A stretch of 64,000 nucleotides of DNA from Bacteroides ilei (GTDB lineage: Bacteria > Bacteroidota > Bacteroidia > Bacteroidales > Bacteroidaceae), in NCBI RefSeq assembly GCF_900128495.1, contig NZ_LT635801.1, positions 3,188,691-3,252,690 on the forward strand, written 5' to 3'. Both the position numbers and the translations under genes were made by a program. The notes under the pieces were generated by a model that worked only from the letters and a program-made list of their open reading frames with translations, was not told the DNA's origin and did no database searches. Each line of letters begins with the position of its first letter. Position 1 is the stretch's first letter. Shown in pieces: positions 1 to 7,184 of this stretch.

Positions 1-1723
1 TGTTTACCTGTTCATGTCCTTGTGCATCCGCAAATTTAATTTTAATGTCACCATCTTTACCTTGTCCAAAGCTATAGTTCTTGCTGCTTGTAATGACAAT
101 TCCATTATTAGCTCCCATAACAGCAGACTGCCATCTTTCTTTGTCTGTAGCGGTCATTTTTGAGAACATTTCGTCTAGGCTGACAGTAAACATTGTATAT
201 CCGTCATTTTCATTTGTAATTACTCCATTTGCAAAGATAGGAGCGATAAGTTTTTCTCCTGCATTAAGAGTGACGGCAGCATCCATGATACTTGATGGCT
301 TAACCCAAATATAACTTTCATGTACTTGACCATCAAGACGAAGAGCATACACTTTCAGTTCCAATCCTGCTTTAGAAACAGGATCGCTAGCTTTAGTAAG
401 TGTTATAGTACCAGCCTTTTTATCGGTTGAAAAACCGAATTCTTTTGCAGTTGTTGCATCTACAGCTTCAACATAATAATCGTATACTTGTTCAGGTTCT
501 TCAAATACCAATTTGGTTGGAGTATTCAAATCGATAATGAATGGAGTATCCTTTTCTCCATTTCCAGTTTCATCATCTGCTGTTGTACCTTCAGGATCTG
601 TAGCTGTAACTTTTGGTACCTCTAAGTCTTTGTCGTATTTCTCAGCAACAATGTCAAAACTAGCATAGGTTGAACGTGCTCCACTAGCTTCTACTAATGA
701 ATACACAATGTTGTTCTTGTTTTCAGAATTGTTGAACAAGTCAGTATATTTATCAGCACTTGCATAAGTGTCACTTGTTACATCCAAAGGAATCAAGTTG
801 ATAGAACTATTTGAAGCTCTTGTCAAAAGTCCTGTGAAATTTTCTGCAGCATTCAATGTGATAGGTAATTCATTGCCTTTAGAATCCTGAAGTGTGAATT
901 TCATATCTGACATGTTCAAATCAGCTGGAGAAACTCGTGTTACCAATTGAGTCCCTTTGGCTGCAAGAGTAGTCAAGACTTGATGCTTTGTTACATCTTT
1001 TTGAGCTGACCAAGTGATTTCTTTGTTTGGATTAGTTGATGGTGTGATTTTATCTATATAATAGTAATAAACCGTAAGTGGGCCCTTCTGGAACTTATCT
1101 TGGCTTAATTCATTTTTATCTGAGATTGCATCGCTCTCAATCCATCCAACAAGTTCCAAATTAGACATGACAGATGCAGCACTAGGGATAACTACCTGAT
1201 TAGATTTTCCTTGTGCATCTACAATTGTTAAAGTCCATTCCTTGGTATCTGTGTTTTGTACAGCCGTTACGCCGGAAACAGGAATATTGGTAGATTTGTA
1301 TGAACCGTCATCCTGCAGCAACTGCCAGCATCCGTCTTCGCCCACTTTAATACAATTCTGCTGTTCTTTTTCTTCATTTTTTGTAGCAAACCATCCTGTA
1401 GGCTCACCATTCTTAATCAGTTCACCTGTTTCAGCATTAATAGACAATACATCTCCTACTTGTTCCTCATCCAGTGTGATAATTTGATCACCGCTTTTGC
1501 TGAAAGTGAATACCAGATTTCCGTCTGCATTTTTAGCGACTTTAGTTACATAATCGCCATTGTTTACGAGTTCCTGCAATGCCTTGATAGCATCAGCATT
1601 TGCAGTAATCTGTGTCTGCAGATTGTTGATGTCATCATCGTAGTCCTTACAAGAAGTAAAAGTTCCTGCCGAAGCGAACAAGAGTGCTCCGAACAGAAGT
1701 GCACTTAAATACTTTTTTCTCAT
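1..1723 (-). CDS. Variable surface lipoprotein V1 (partial, C-terminus outside window)
   Basis: Open reading frame on the minus strand from the ATG at 1723 to the window edge, about 574 codons without a stop. It begins with the shared lipoprotein signal (MRKKYLSALLFGALLFASAG), Cys25 as predicted lipid site, then KDYDDDINNLQ; the acidic stretch after the cysteine fits a Bacteroidetes surface-export signal. The first 200 or so residues are nearly the same as VD (26195-28909), including the GCWQLLQDDG and IPVSGV motifs, so V1 and VD are close paralogues. Its leader, however, is of the VE type. It is the only member of the array on the minus strand. Function is not known; a surface-exposed antigen, adhesin or matrix protein is inferred. 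The coiled start resembles the DUF4988/PL29 N-terminal region, a resemblance by eye only. Confidence 0.85.
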   Translation of the reverse strand, partial: MRKKYLSALLFGALLFASAGTFTSCKDYDDDINNLQTQITANADAIKALQELVNNGDYVTKVAKNADGNLVFTFSKSGDQIITLDEEQVGDVLSINAETGELIKNGEPTGWFATKNEEKEQQNCIKVGEDGCWQLLQDDGSYKSTNIPVSGVTAVQNTDTKEWTLTIVDAQGKSNQVVIPSAASVMSNLELVGWIESDAISDKNELSQDKFQKGPLTVYYYYIDKITPSTNPNKEITWSAQKDVTKHQVLTTLAAKGTQLVTRVSPADLNMSDMKFTLQDSKGNELPITLNAAENFTGLLTRASNSSINLIPLDVTSDTYASADKYTDLFNNSENKNNIVYSLVEASGARSTYASFDIVAEKYDKDLEVPKVTATDPEGTTADDETGNGEKDTPFIIDLNTPTKLVFEEPEQVYDYYVEAVDATTAKEFGFSTDKKAGTITLTKASDPVSKAGLELKVYALRLDGQVHESYIWVKPSSIMDAAVTLNAGEKLIAPIFANGVITNENDGYTMFTVSLDEMFSKMTATDKERWQSAVMGANNGIVITSSKNYSFGQGKDGDIKIKFADAQGHEQVN

Positions 1724-2026
1724 AATAATAAAAATTTTAATTTATAAATTAAAAAACTCAAATTATTCTAACTCAAGCTATTTTACTTTACAATTTTGTT
1801 CCTGCCCAAAGGGCCAGGAACGGAATACGGTAAGCGGGGGACGGATAAGGGACTGACTTTCATCAGGAAACGCGATTTTCAGGTTTCTTACCGCCGCTAC
1901 AGGCCATTCTGGACGGCCTTGCGGCAGGTTCTGTAGACGCGGCGGCTATTTTAAATATCTCTATATATTGTTGATAATAAGAGTATTATAGATTATAAAT
2001 ATCTGGTTAAGGGGCAATAAGGGGAC
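1724..2026 (-). promoter_or_regulatory. Structured leader of V1 (VE type)
   Basis: Read on the minus strand it holds, in order: a GTCCCCTTA-TTGCCCCTTA repeat (2008-2026), a GC-rich stem (arms CCGCCG-CTACAG 1891-1902 and CTGTAG 1931-1936 plus CGGCGG 1940-1945), the TCAGTCCC-TTA-TCCGTCCC direct repeat (ends at 1856, 133 bases from the ATG), a strong hairpin GTTCCTGCCC/AAA/GGGCCAGGAAC (1798-1821), and the AT-rich 54-base module (1724-1777) with its 20-base palindrome. I saw no full TTG/TAnnTTTG promoter on this strand. Confidence 0.7.
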
Positions 2027-2531
2027 CTTTATTTTTGTTAAATCAGTTCAGAATACGGAATTTTAAAGCTTGAAACTTCATTTTTGACGCATTATTTATA
2101 GTCTATATTTTTCATAGTTCTGTATTCTTTTTTGTATAGAAATATCGTTTTATATTGTTCATATTAATGTACCAAATAAAAGTTAACACGGAGATAAGGG
2201 CATGCTATTGAATAGTATGAAAATAGGATATATATGTAAAATTAATTCATTTTTGCCGATATGCCGTTTTTTTCATGATTCTGGCATCCATGAAGACTTT
2301 AAAGTCGGGAAACAACTGGGGAATCCGGATTATTTATCGTATCTTCGTAGAGAATGTAATTGCCGACAGTTGTGCGTATAATAACCTACAGCAGTCGGTA
2401 AATAGACTGACAGATATCGGCTTTATAACTGATAGTTGTCGGTAACTTCACATCGGCAGACGGTAACAGCCTGCCGGCTTTGTTTAACGTACAATGTAAG
2501 ACCTTTAAATCTGACTTTAAATCTGAAAGAC
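2027..2531. other. AT-rich intergenic stretch before the HU-family gene
   Basis: About 500 bases without a supported gene. The right half (2360-2480) repeats a CGGTAA/CCGAC-like word several times (ATTGCCGACAG, CAGTCGGTAA, TTGTCGGTAAC, ATCGGCAGACGGTAA). This could be a binding region for a regulator of the divergent HU and V1 genes; no promoter consensus was recognised. Confidence 0.4.
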
Positions 2532-3164
2532 ATGGATACCATTGAATACGACTATTATGAAAACCCTTCCAAGAGTTCGGAATACCAGAAATCGGGATAC
2601 CATATCCGGATATGCAGGCAGCAGACTGTAGGTACGGAAACGGTGGTGCGGAATATCAGCAAACGGTGTACGCTTACGCCTGCGGATATCCGGGCCGTAC
2701 TCACGGCGCTACAGGATGAAATTGCCAGTCAGTTGGGACAGGCGAATATTGTCAAGTTGGACGGACTGTGCCGTTTCTCTATCAGCCTGAAGCCAGAGAA
2801 AGAGGTCTGTACGGGGAAAGAAAACGGGACTGGCGTGGTGCTGAAAGCGGTGAATATCAGTCCCGACAAGGATTTTACCCGCCGGGTGGACGGTGCTCTG
2901 GGAACCCGGGTAAAGTCGAGAGGAGCACATTCGGAAAAGCTTTCTGAAGCTGACATACAGGAACGTCTTACCCGCTATTTCAAGGAGCATAAACAGATTA
3001 CCCGCCCCGTGATGCAGCGTGTATGCTCCCTTACGCGGTACATGGCCACCCGTTACATTAACCGGCTGGTAAAGGAAGGCCGACTGGAGAACATCGCGTT
3101 TCCCCGGCATCCCATCTATATTCCTGTTCCGGGCAATTTCGGTGTGCCGCGACCGGAAGAATAA
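2532..3164 (+). CDS. HU-family DNA-binding protein with C-terminal winged helix (HU-HIG type)
   Basis: 210 residues from the ATG at 2532 (MDTIEYDYYENP). An in-frame ATG at 2436 adds 32 residues that lack family character, so I prefer the inner start. The N-terminal part (residues about 1-125) has the HU/IHF-like pattern of the Bacteroidetes HU-HIG family (RNISKRCTLTPADIRAVL...LGQANIVKLDGLCRFSISL). Residues about 145-200 (LSEADIQERLTRYFKEHKQITRPVMQRVCSLTRYMATRYINRLVKEGRLENI) look like a helix-turn-helix, fitting the HU plus wHTH layout. It is a nucleoid-type protein, acting on DNA in the cytoplasm. It lies head to head with V1, inside the block bounded by the inverted module copies, so a role in bending or regulating the array is possible but only inferred. 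Confidence 0.8.
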   Translation: MDTIEYDYYENPSKSSEYQKSGYHIRICRQQTVGTETVVRNISKRCTLTPADIRAVLTALQDEIASQLGQANIVKLDGLCRFSISLKPEKEVCTGKENGTGVVLKAVNISPDKDFTRRVDGALGTRVKSRGAHSEKLSEADIQERLTRYFKEHKQITRPVMQRVCSLTRYMATRYINRLVKEGRLENIAFPRHPIYIPVPGNFGVPRPEE

Positions 3165-3201
3165 GCCGCTGTGCCGTAAACGGAAGAATGGCCGCGTAGC
3201 G

Positions 3202-4425
3202 TTACTTGTAAATCAGTGTGGAGAGGTTTTCGCGTGAGAACTTTTCGTTCGCTATTTCCAGCAGTTGTCTTGCTGTAAGCCCTTCTATCCGGCGGAACAC
3301 TTCTTCACGCGACTCGAACTTGCGGTAATGCAGGAAACACTTGCCCATATCGAGCGAGTTGTTTTCGAAATTGTCGCCTGCCACGCCTATCTGTCCGATT
3401 ATCTGTTTCTTGGCGGCTGCCAGTTGTGCTGTGGTCAGTTCCTTGTCGCACAGTTTTTTCAGTTCCTTGTGTACCAGTTCCATGCAGCGGTCGGTATCTT
3501 CCGGGTCGCACCCGAAATAGATACAGAAAGTGCCCGTATCGGTATAGGCGGTAAGGTTCGACTCCACGTTGTATACCAGCCCCCGCTTCTCTCGCAGGGA
3601 AACGTTCAGACGGCTGTTCATGCCCGGCCCACCCAGAATGTTGTTGAGCAGGTAGAGGCCGGTTCGTTTCTCGTCGTAGGCATCGTAAGCGCGTCCGCCT
3701 ATCATTACGTGGGCTTGGTGGGTATCCTTATGGAGAACCAGATCCTTAGGCACATACGGCTGTGGCTTGCAGCGTTTGTAACCGTCTGTGGTGGCGAAAG
3801 GGATGTCGGCCGCAGCCTTCTCTACGGCCCGCACCACCCGCTTGAAGTCGATATCGCCCTGTACGAAGAACACCATGTTGGTGGGCTTGTAGTAGCGGTT
3901 CACGAAACGGAGCACCTCTCCGGTTCCGAAACCACGCAACTGTTCGGGCTTGCCCAGGATGTTCCGGCCCAGCGGATGATCGGGAAAGATCAGCTCCTCG
4001 AAATCGTCGAAGATCAGTTCGGCGGGGCTGTCTTCATAGCTCTGTATCTCGTCTATCACCACTTCCACTTCCTTGTCTATTTCCTGCTGCGGGAAAGTGC
4101 TGTTGAACACGATGTCGGTAAGCAGTTCCACGGCACGGACGAAGTGTTCCTTCAGGAAGGCGCTGTATATCACCGTCTCTTCCTTGTTGGTATACGCGTT
4201 CAGGTCGCCTCCTACATTCTCCATGCGGTTCAGTATATGCCAGGCCCGGCGCTTGTGCGTCCCCTTGAAAATGAGATGTTCCACAAAGTGTGCCATGCCC
4301 TGTTCGTCGGCCGCTTCGTCGCGCGTTCCGGCGTCTACCGCATAGCCGCAATAGGCCACATTGGTAGGACTGGGAGCGTGGATAATGCGGAGCCCGTTGG
4401 GCAGAGTGAATGTATTGTATGACAT
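3202..4425 (-). CDS. M16 family zinc metallopeptidase
   Basis: 407 residues. The inverted zinc motif HXXEH is visible as HFVEH (His46, Glu49, His50), and a further glutamate in VEVVIDEIQSYEDSP around residue 123-127 fits the third zinc ligand. The C-terminal half has the substrate-cradling M16 pattern (LNNILGGPGMNSRLNVSLREKRGLVYNVES). This is the single-chain, about 400-residue form common in Bacteroidetes, related to mitochondrial processing peptidase and PqqL. It lacks an evident signal peptide, so a cytoplasmic role in peptide degradation is likely. It is divergent from the LOG-family gene across a 115-base gap and converges on the HU gene. Confidence 0.92.
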   Translation of the reverse strand: MSYNTFTLPNGLRIIHAPSPTNVAYCGYAVDAGTRDEAADEQGMAHFVEHLIFKGTHKRRAWHILNRMENVGGDLNAYTNKEETVIYSAFLKEHFVRAVELLTDIVFNSTFPQQEIDKEVEVVIDEIQSYEDSPAELIFDDFEELIFPDHPLGRNILGKPEQLRGFGTGEVLRFVNRYYKPTNMVFFVQGDIDFKRVVRAVEKAAADIPFATTDGYKRCKPQPYVPKDLVLHKDTHQAHVMIGGRAYDAYDEKRTGLYLLNNILGGPGMNSRLNVSLREKRGLVYNVESNLTAYTDTGTFCIYFGCDPEDTDRCMELVHKELKKLCDKELTTAQLAAAKKQIIGQIGVAGDNFENNSLDMGKCFLHYRKFESREEVFRRIEGLTARQLLEIANEKFSRENLSTLIYK

Positions 4426-4540
4426 GTTATATTATGTTCTGAATCGATTTCATGCGCAAAAATACAACAATACTTATTGTCTTTCCTCAAAAAATACGGA
4501 TATTTGCAGATATTAAACGGAAAGTATTAAATAGGTTCTG

Positions 4541-5074
4541 ATGAATAAGATTGCAGTATTCTGTTCTGCATCCGACCACATTGCACCGGTCTTCATGGAG
4601 GAGGCCGCCCGGCTGGGGACATGGATGGGACAGCATAAGAAATGGCTTGTTTACGGCGGTTCGAATACCGGACTGATGGATGCGGTGGCCCGTGCCGCAA
4701 AAGAAAACGGTGCTATGGTAATGGGTGTGGTCCCGACCAAACTGGAAGAGAGAGGGATGGTGAGCGATGTGCTCGACGTGACTTTCCGTTCGGTGAACCT
4801 GAGCGACCGCAAGGACATTATGCTGCAGGAGGCCGACGTGATGGTGGCCCTTCCCGGAGGTGTAGGCACACTCGACGAGATTTTCCATGTAATGGCCTCG
4901 GCTTCCATAGGTTACCACGACAAGAAAGTGATTTTCTACAACGTAAACGGATTCTGGAACGGCATCATCGGGTTCCTCAACGGACTGGAGGAACAGCATT
5001 TCGCACACCGTCCGCTGAAGAACTATTACGATGTGGCCGACACCTTCGAAGAACTTACCCGATTATTAGACTAA
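4541..5074 (+). CDS. LOG-family (TIGR00730) Rossmann-fold phosphoribohydrolase
   Basis: 177 residues. The family signature PGGVGTLDE (residues 105-113) and the nucleotide-binding GGSNTGLMD (39-47) are intact. Members often annotated as lysine decarboxylases in fact hydrolyse nucleoside 5'-monophosphates such as cytokinin riboside monophosphates to free base and ribose 5-phosphate; the physiological substrate in gut Bacteroidales is not settled. First gene of a likely three-gene operon with a SIS-domain isomerase (28 bases downstream) and a PfkB kinase, suggesting sugar-phosphate metabolism. Confidence 0.9.
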   Translation: MNKIAVFCSASDHIAPVFMEEAARLGTWMGQHKKWLVYGGSNTGLMDAVARAAKENGAMVMGVVPTKLEERGMVSDVLDVTFRSVNLSDRKDIMLQEADVMVALPGGVGTLDEIFHVMASASIGYHDKKVIFYNVNGFWNGIIGFLNGLEEQHFAHRPLKNYYDVADTFEELTRLLD

Positions 5075-5102
5075 CCCGATAACCCGACAATTATCAATTA
5101 TT

Positions 5103-5705
5103 ATGAATCCAACTATCCATGAGCTGCTGCAGCGTGAAGCGCAGGCAGTATTGAATATTCCGGTAACCGATGCCTACGACAAGGCCGTAGACCTGATTGT
5201 AGAGCAGGTACATCGCAAAAAAGGCAAACTGGTAACCAGCGGTATGGGAAAGGCCGGACAGATAGCCATGAACATAGCCACAACCTTCTGCTCGACAGGG
5301 ATACCTGCCGTATTCCTGCATCCGAGTGAAGCGCAGCACGGAGATCTGGGCATCCTGCAGGAAAACGACCTGCTGCTGCTTATCTCCAATTCGGGGAAAA
5401 CCCGTGAAATAGTGGAACTTACCGATCTGGCGCTCCGCCTGAATCCGGCCTTGCAGAAGATCGTGATTACGGGAAATCCCGACAGCCCGCTGGCCAAGGC
5501 TGCGGATATCTGCCTGGCTACCGGACATCCCGATGAAGTCTGTCCGCTGGGCATGACACCTACCACCTCTACTACCGTCATGACAGTAATAGGCGACATT
5601 CTGGTAGTGGAGGCCATGCGCCGCACCGGATTCACCATCGAAGATTACAGCAAACGTCATCACGGCGGATACCTGGGTGAGCGTTCGCGTGAACTAAGTA
5701 AATAA
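5103..5705 (+). CDS. SIS-domain sugar-phosphate isomerase (KdsD/KpsF-like, lacking CBS domains)
   Basis: 200 residues forming one SIS domain. Visible motifs are SGMGKAGQIAMNIATTF, HPSEAQHGDLG and LLLISNSGKTREIVEL, the phosphosugar-binding loops shared with arabinose-5-phosphate isomerases (KdsD/KpsF/GutQ). It ends HHGGYLGERSREL, the place where longer family members continue into two CBS domains, so this is the short form. Such single-domain forms are reported to make arabinose 5-phosphate, the precursor of Kdo for lipopolysaccharide; that exact substrate is inferred here. A PfkB kinase follows 48 bases downstream. Confidence 0.85.
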   Translation: MNPTIHELLQREAQAVLNIPVTDAYDKAVDLIVEQVHRKKGKLVTSGMGKAGQIAMNIATTFCSTGIPAVFLHPSEAQHGDLGILQENDLLLLISNSGKTREIVELTDLALRLNPALQKIVITGNPDSPLAKAADICLATGHPDEVCPLGMTPTTSTTVMTVIGDILVVEAMRRTGFTIEDYSKRHHGGYLGERSRELSK

Positions 5706-5738
5706 TACACATTATTTAGAGATAATACACATTATTTA
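5702..5738. repeat. Direct repeat between SIS and kinase genes
   Basis: The 17-base word ATAATACACATTATTTA occurs twice in a row (5702-5718 and 5722-5738) with a 3-base spacer, overlapping the end of the isomerase gene. It probably arose by slippage; it might serve as a spacer or weak regulatory site in the operon. Confidence 0.8.
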
Positions 5739-5753
5739 TTATATTGCATATAT

Positions 5754-6680
5754 ATGAGAAGAGTAATTGGCATAGGAGAAACAATCCTCGACATCCTGTT
5801 CCGCAATGACAAGCCGCAGGCGGCCGTTCCCGGTGGTTCGGTATATAACGGCATCATCTCTTTGGGACGGATGGGGGAAGATGTTACCTTCATTACAGAG
5901 ACCGGCAACGATCATGTGGGAAAAATCATTCTGGAGCATATGCGCGCCAACGGTGTGCATACCGAGTATGTAAACGTTTTCGCCGAAGGGAAATCGCCTG
6001 TGTCGCTTGCTTTTCTGAACGAGGCCAATGACGCCGAGTATGTATTCTACAAGGATTATCCCAATCTGCGCCTGGATGTGTCCATGCCCGACGTGCAGGC
6101 CGACGACATCATCATGATAGGCTCTTACTTTGCCGTGACTCCGGTACTGCGTGACAAGATCAAGGAACTGCTCGATCTTGCCCGTGAACGGGGCGCCATC
6201 ATTTATTATGACGTGAACTTCCGCAACACGCACGTCAATGAAGCCATCAAGCTGATGCCCACTATTCTGGAAAACTTCGAATACGCCGATATAGTGAGAG
6301 GATCGACCGAGGACTTCTATAACATGTTCCGCATGACCGATCCCGAAAAGATTTACCGGCAGAAAGTGGACTTCTACTGTCGGCACTTTATCTGTACCGA
6401 TGCGGCGCACGACGTGCACCTCTTTGCCGGAGATTTCCGGAAAAACTATCCGGTTGAAAAAATTGAGACGGTCAGCACGGTAGGTGCAGGCGACAACTTC
6501 AACGCAGGAGTAATTTACGGACTGATCAGGGGAAGGATACGCCGTGCGGATCTGGACGGACTCACGGAAACCGACTGGGACGAGATAATCCGATGCGGAA
6601 TGGCGTTCAGTGCCGACGTTTGCGGCAGTGTTGAGAATTCCGTTTCGGCCGGGTTTGTGACAAAATTCAAGCAAAAATGA
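5754..6680 (+). CDS. PfkB-family carbohydrate kinase
   Basis: 308 residues. N-terminal GIGETILDILF and PGGSVYNGIISLGRMG fit the substrate side of the ribokinase fold; the catalytic motif GAGDNFNAG near residue 245 carries the base aspartate (GAGD). It phosphorylates a sugar or nucleoside with ATP in the cytoplasm; fructokinase- and ribokinase-like members cannot be separated by eye. Last gene of the run that starts with the LOG-family gene. No clear terminator separates it from the VA leader, so some read-through into VA is conceivable. Confidence 0.88.
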   Translation: MRRVIGIGETILDILFRNDKPQAAVPGGSVYNGIISLGRMGEDVTFITETGNDHVGKIILEHMRANGVHTEYVNVFAEGKSPVSLAFLNEANDAEYVFYKDYPNLRLDVSMPDVQADDIIMIGSYFAVTPVLRDKIKELLDLARERGAIIYYDVNFRNTHVNEAIKLMPTILENFEYADIVRGSTEDFYNMFRMTDPEKIYRQKVDFYCRHFICTDAAHDVHLFAGDFRKNYPVEKIETVSTVGAGDNFNAGVIYGLIRGRIRRADLDGLTETDWDEIIRCGMAFSADVCGSVENSVSAGFVTKFKQK

Positions 6681-6775
6681 CGATTCATAAAACATTTGTG
6701 ATACGATTTTGGGTTTTATTTTCCTTGAATGTGTTAAATAAGGTAAAAATAATCAAAGTTTTTTGTAAAGATAGC

Positions 6776-6805
6776 TTGTCATTTCGAAAGAAGTATATAC
6801 ATTTG
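6776..6805 (+). promoter_or_regulatory. Consensus Bacteroides promoter upstream of VA
   Basis: TTG at 6776-6778, a 19-base spacer and TACATTTG at 6798-6805 match the Bacteroides -33/-7 consensus in full. It points to VA, about 380 bases upstream of the ATG, so a long transcribed leader is predicted. By eye, VA is the only gene in the array with such a complete match. Confidence 0.65.
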
Positions 6806-7184
6806 TCCCGTGAAGCATGGGTAAAAACCATGAATTCGTATTGATTTTTTCATGAAACCTCGACCGCACGTATCCGGATGCGTAAAGAAGAGGGCTAGTG
6901 AAAGATGAGATCTATGAAAAAGAATCGGTTTCGGAGCCGATAAGAGATGACGCCATGGTTCTGTATACGCCGCGGTTACGCCAACTTATGAGACAGCGCT
7001 GCAGTCCGCCTGGAACGGCAGCGCATATTTGTTTTAAAGGCTGCCGTAGTCTGAATCCGTCCCTTATCCGTCCCCCGGTGAAAGCCGTACAAGGTCCTCC
7101 AGAACCGGTTCCTGACATAAAGTAAAACAGCTTGAGTTAGAATAATTTGAGTTTTTTAATTTATAAATTAAAATTTTTATTATT
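6806..7184 (+). promoter_or_regulatory. Structured leader of VA
   Basis: Contains a CCGCGG-containing GC stretch (about 6970), a stem GCGCTGC (6996-7002)/GCAGCGC (7018-7024), and an overlapping alternative stem CGGCAGC (7016-7022)/GCTGCCG (7040-7046). The two stems exclude each other. Then come the TCCGTCCC-TTA-TCCGTCCC direct repeat (7056-7074), a hairpin CCGGT (7075-7079)/ACCGG (7104-7108), and the 54-base AT-rich module (7131-7184) with its 20-base palindrome at 7154-7173, ending 11 bases before the ATG. The GTCCC word just after the -7 box (6805-6809) corresponds to the upstream box of the other leaders. Confidence 0.7.

Noticed and set aside
1724..1777. The module as a classic invertible promoter with its own flanking repeats
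   Set aside because: I found no pair of short inverted repeats bracketing a promoter within one leader; the inverted relation exists only between whole modules of different genes.
2709..3110. Open frame opposite the HU-family gene
   Set aside because: It is the antisense shadow of a well-supported gene and has no recognisable protein character.
3265..4422. A 385-codon frame antisense to the M16 protease gene
   Set aside because: Long only because of the codon use of the opposite strand; the M16 zinc motif fixes the true strand.
6898..7125. A 75-codon frame in the VA leader as a possible leader peptide
   Set aside because: Only part of it is kept in the VD leader and no start codon is kept there; other leader types have nothing like it. 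The sequence conservation is better explained by the stems.
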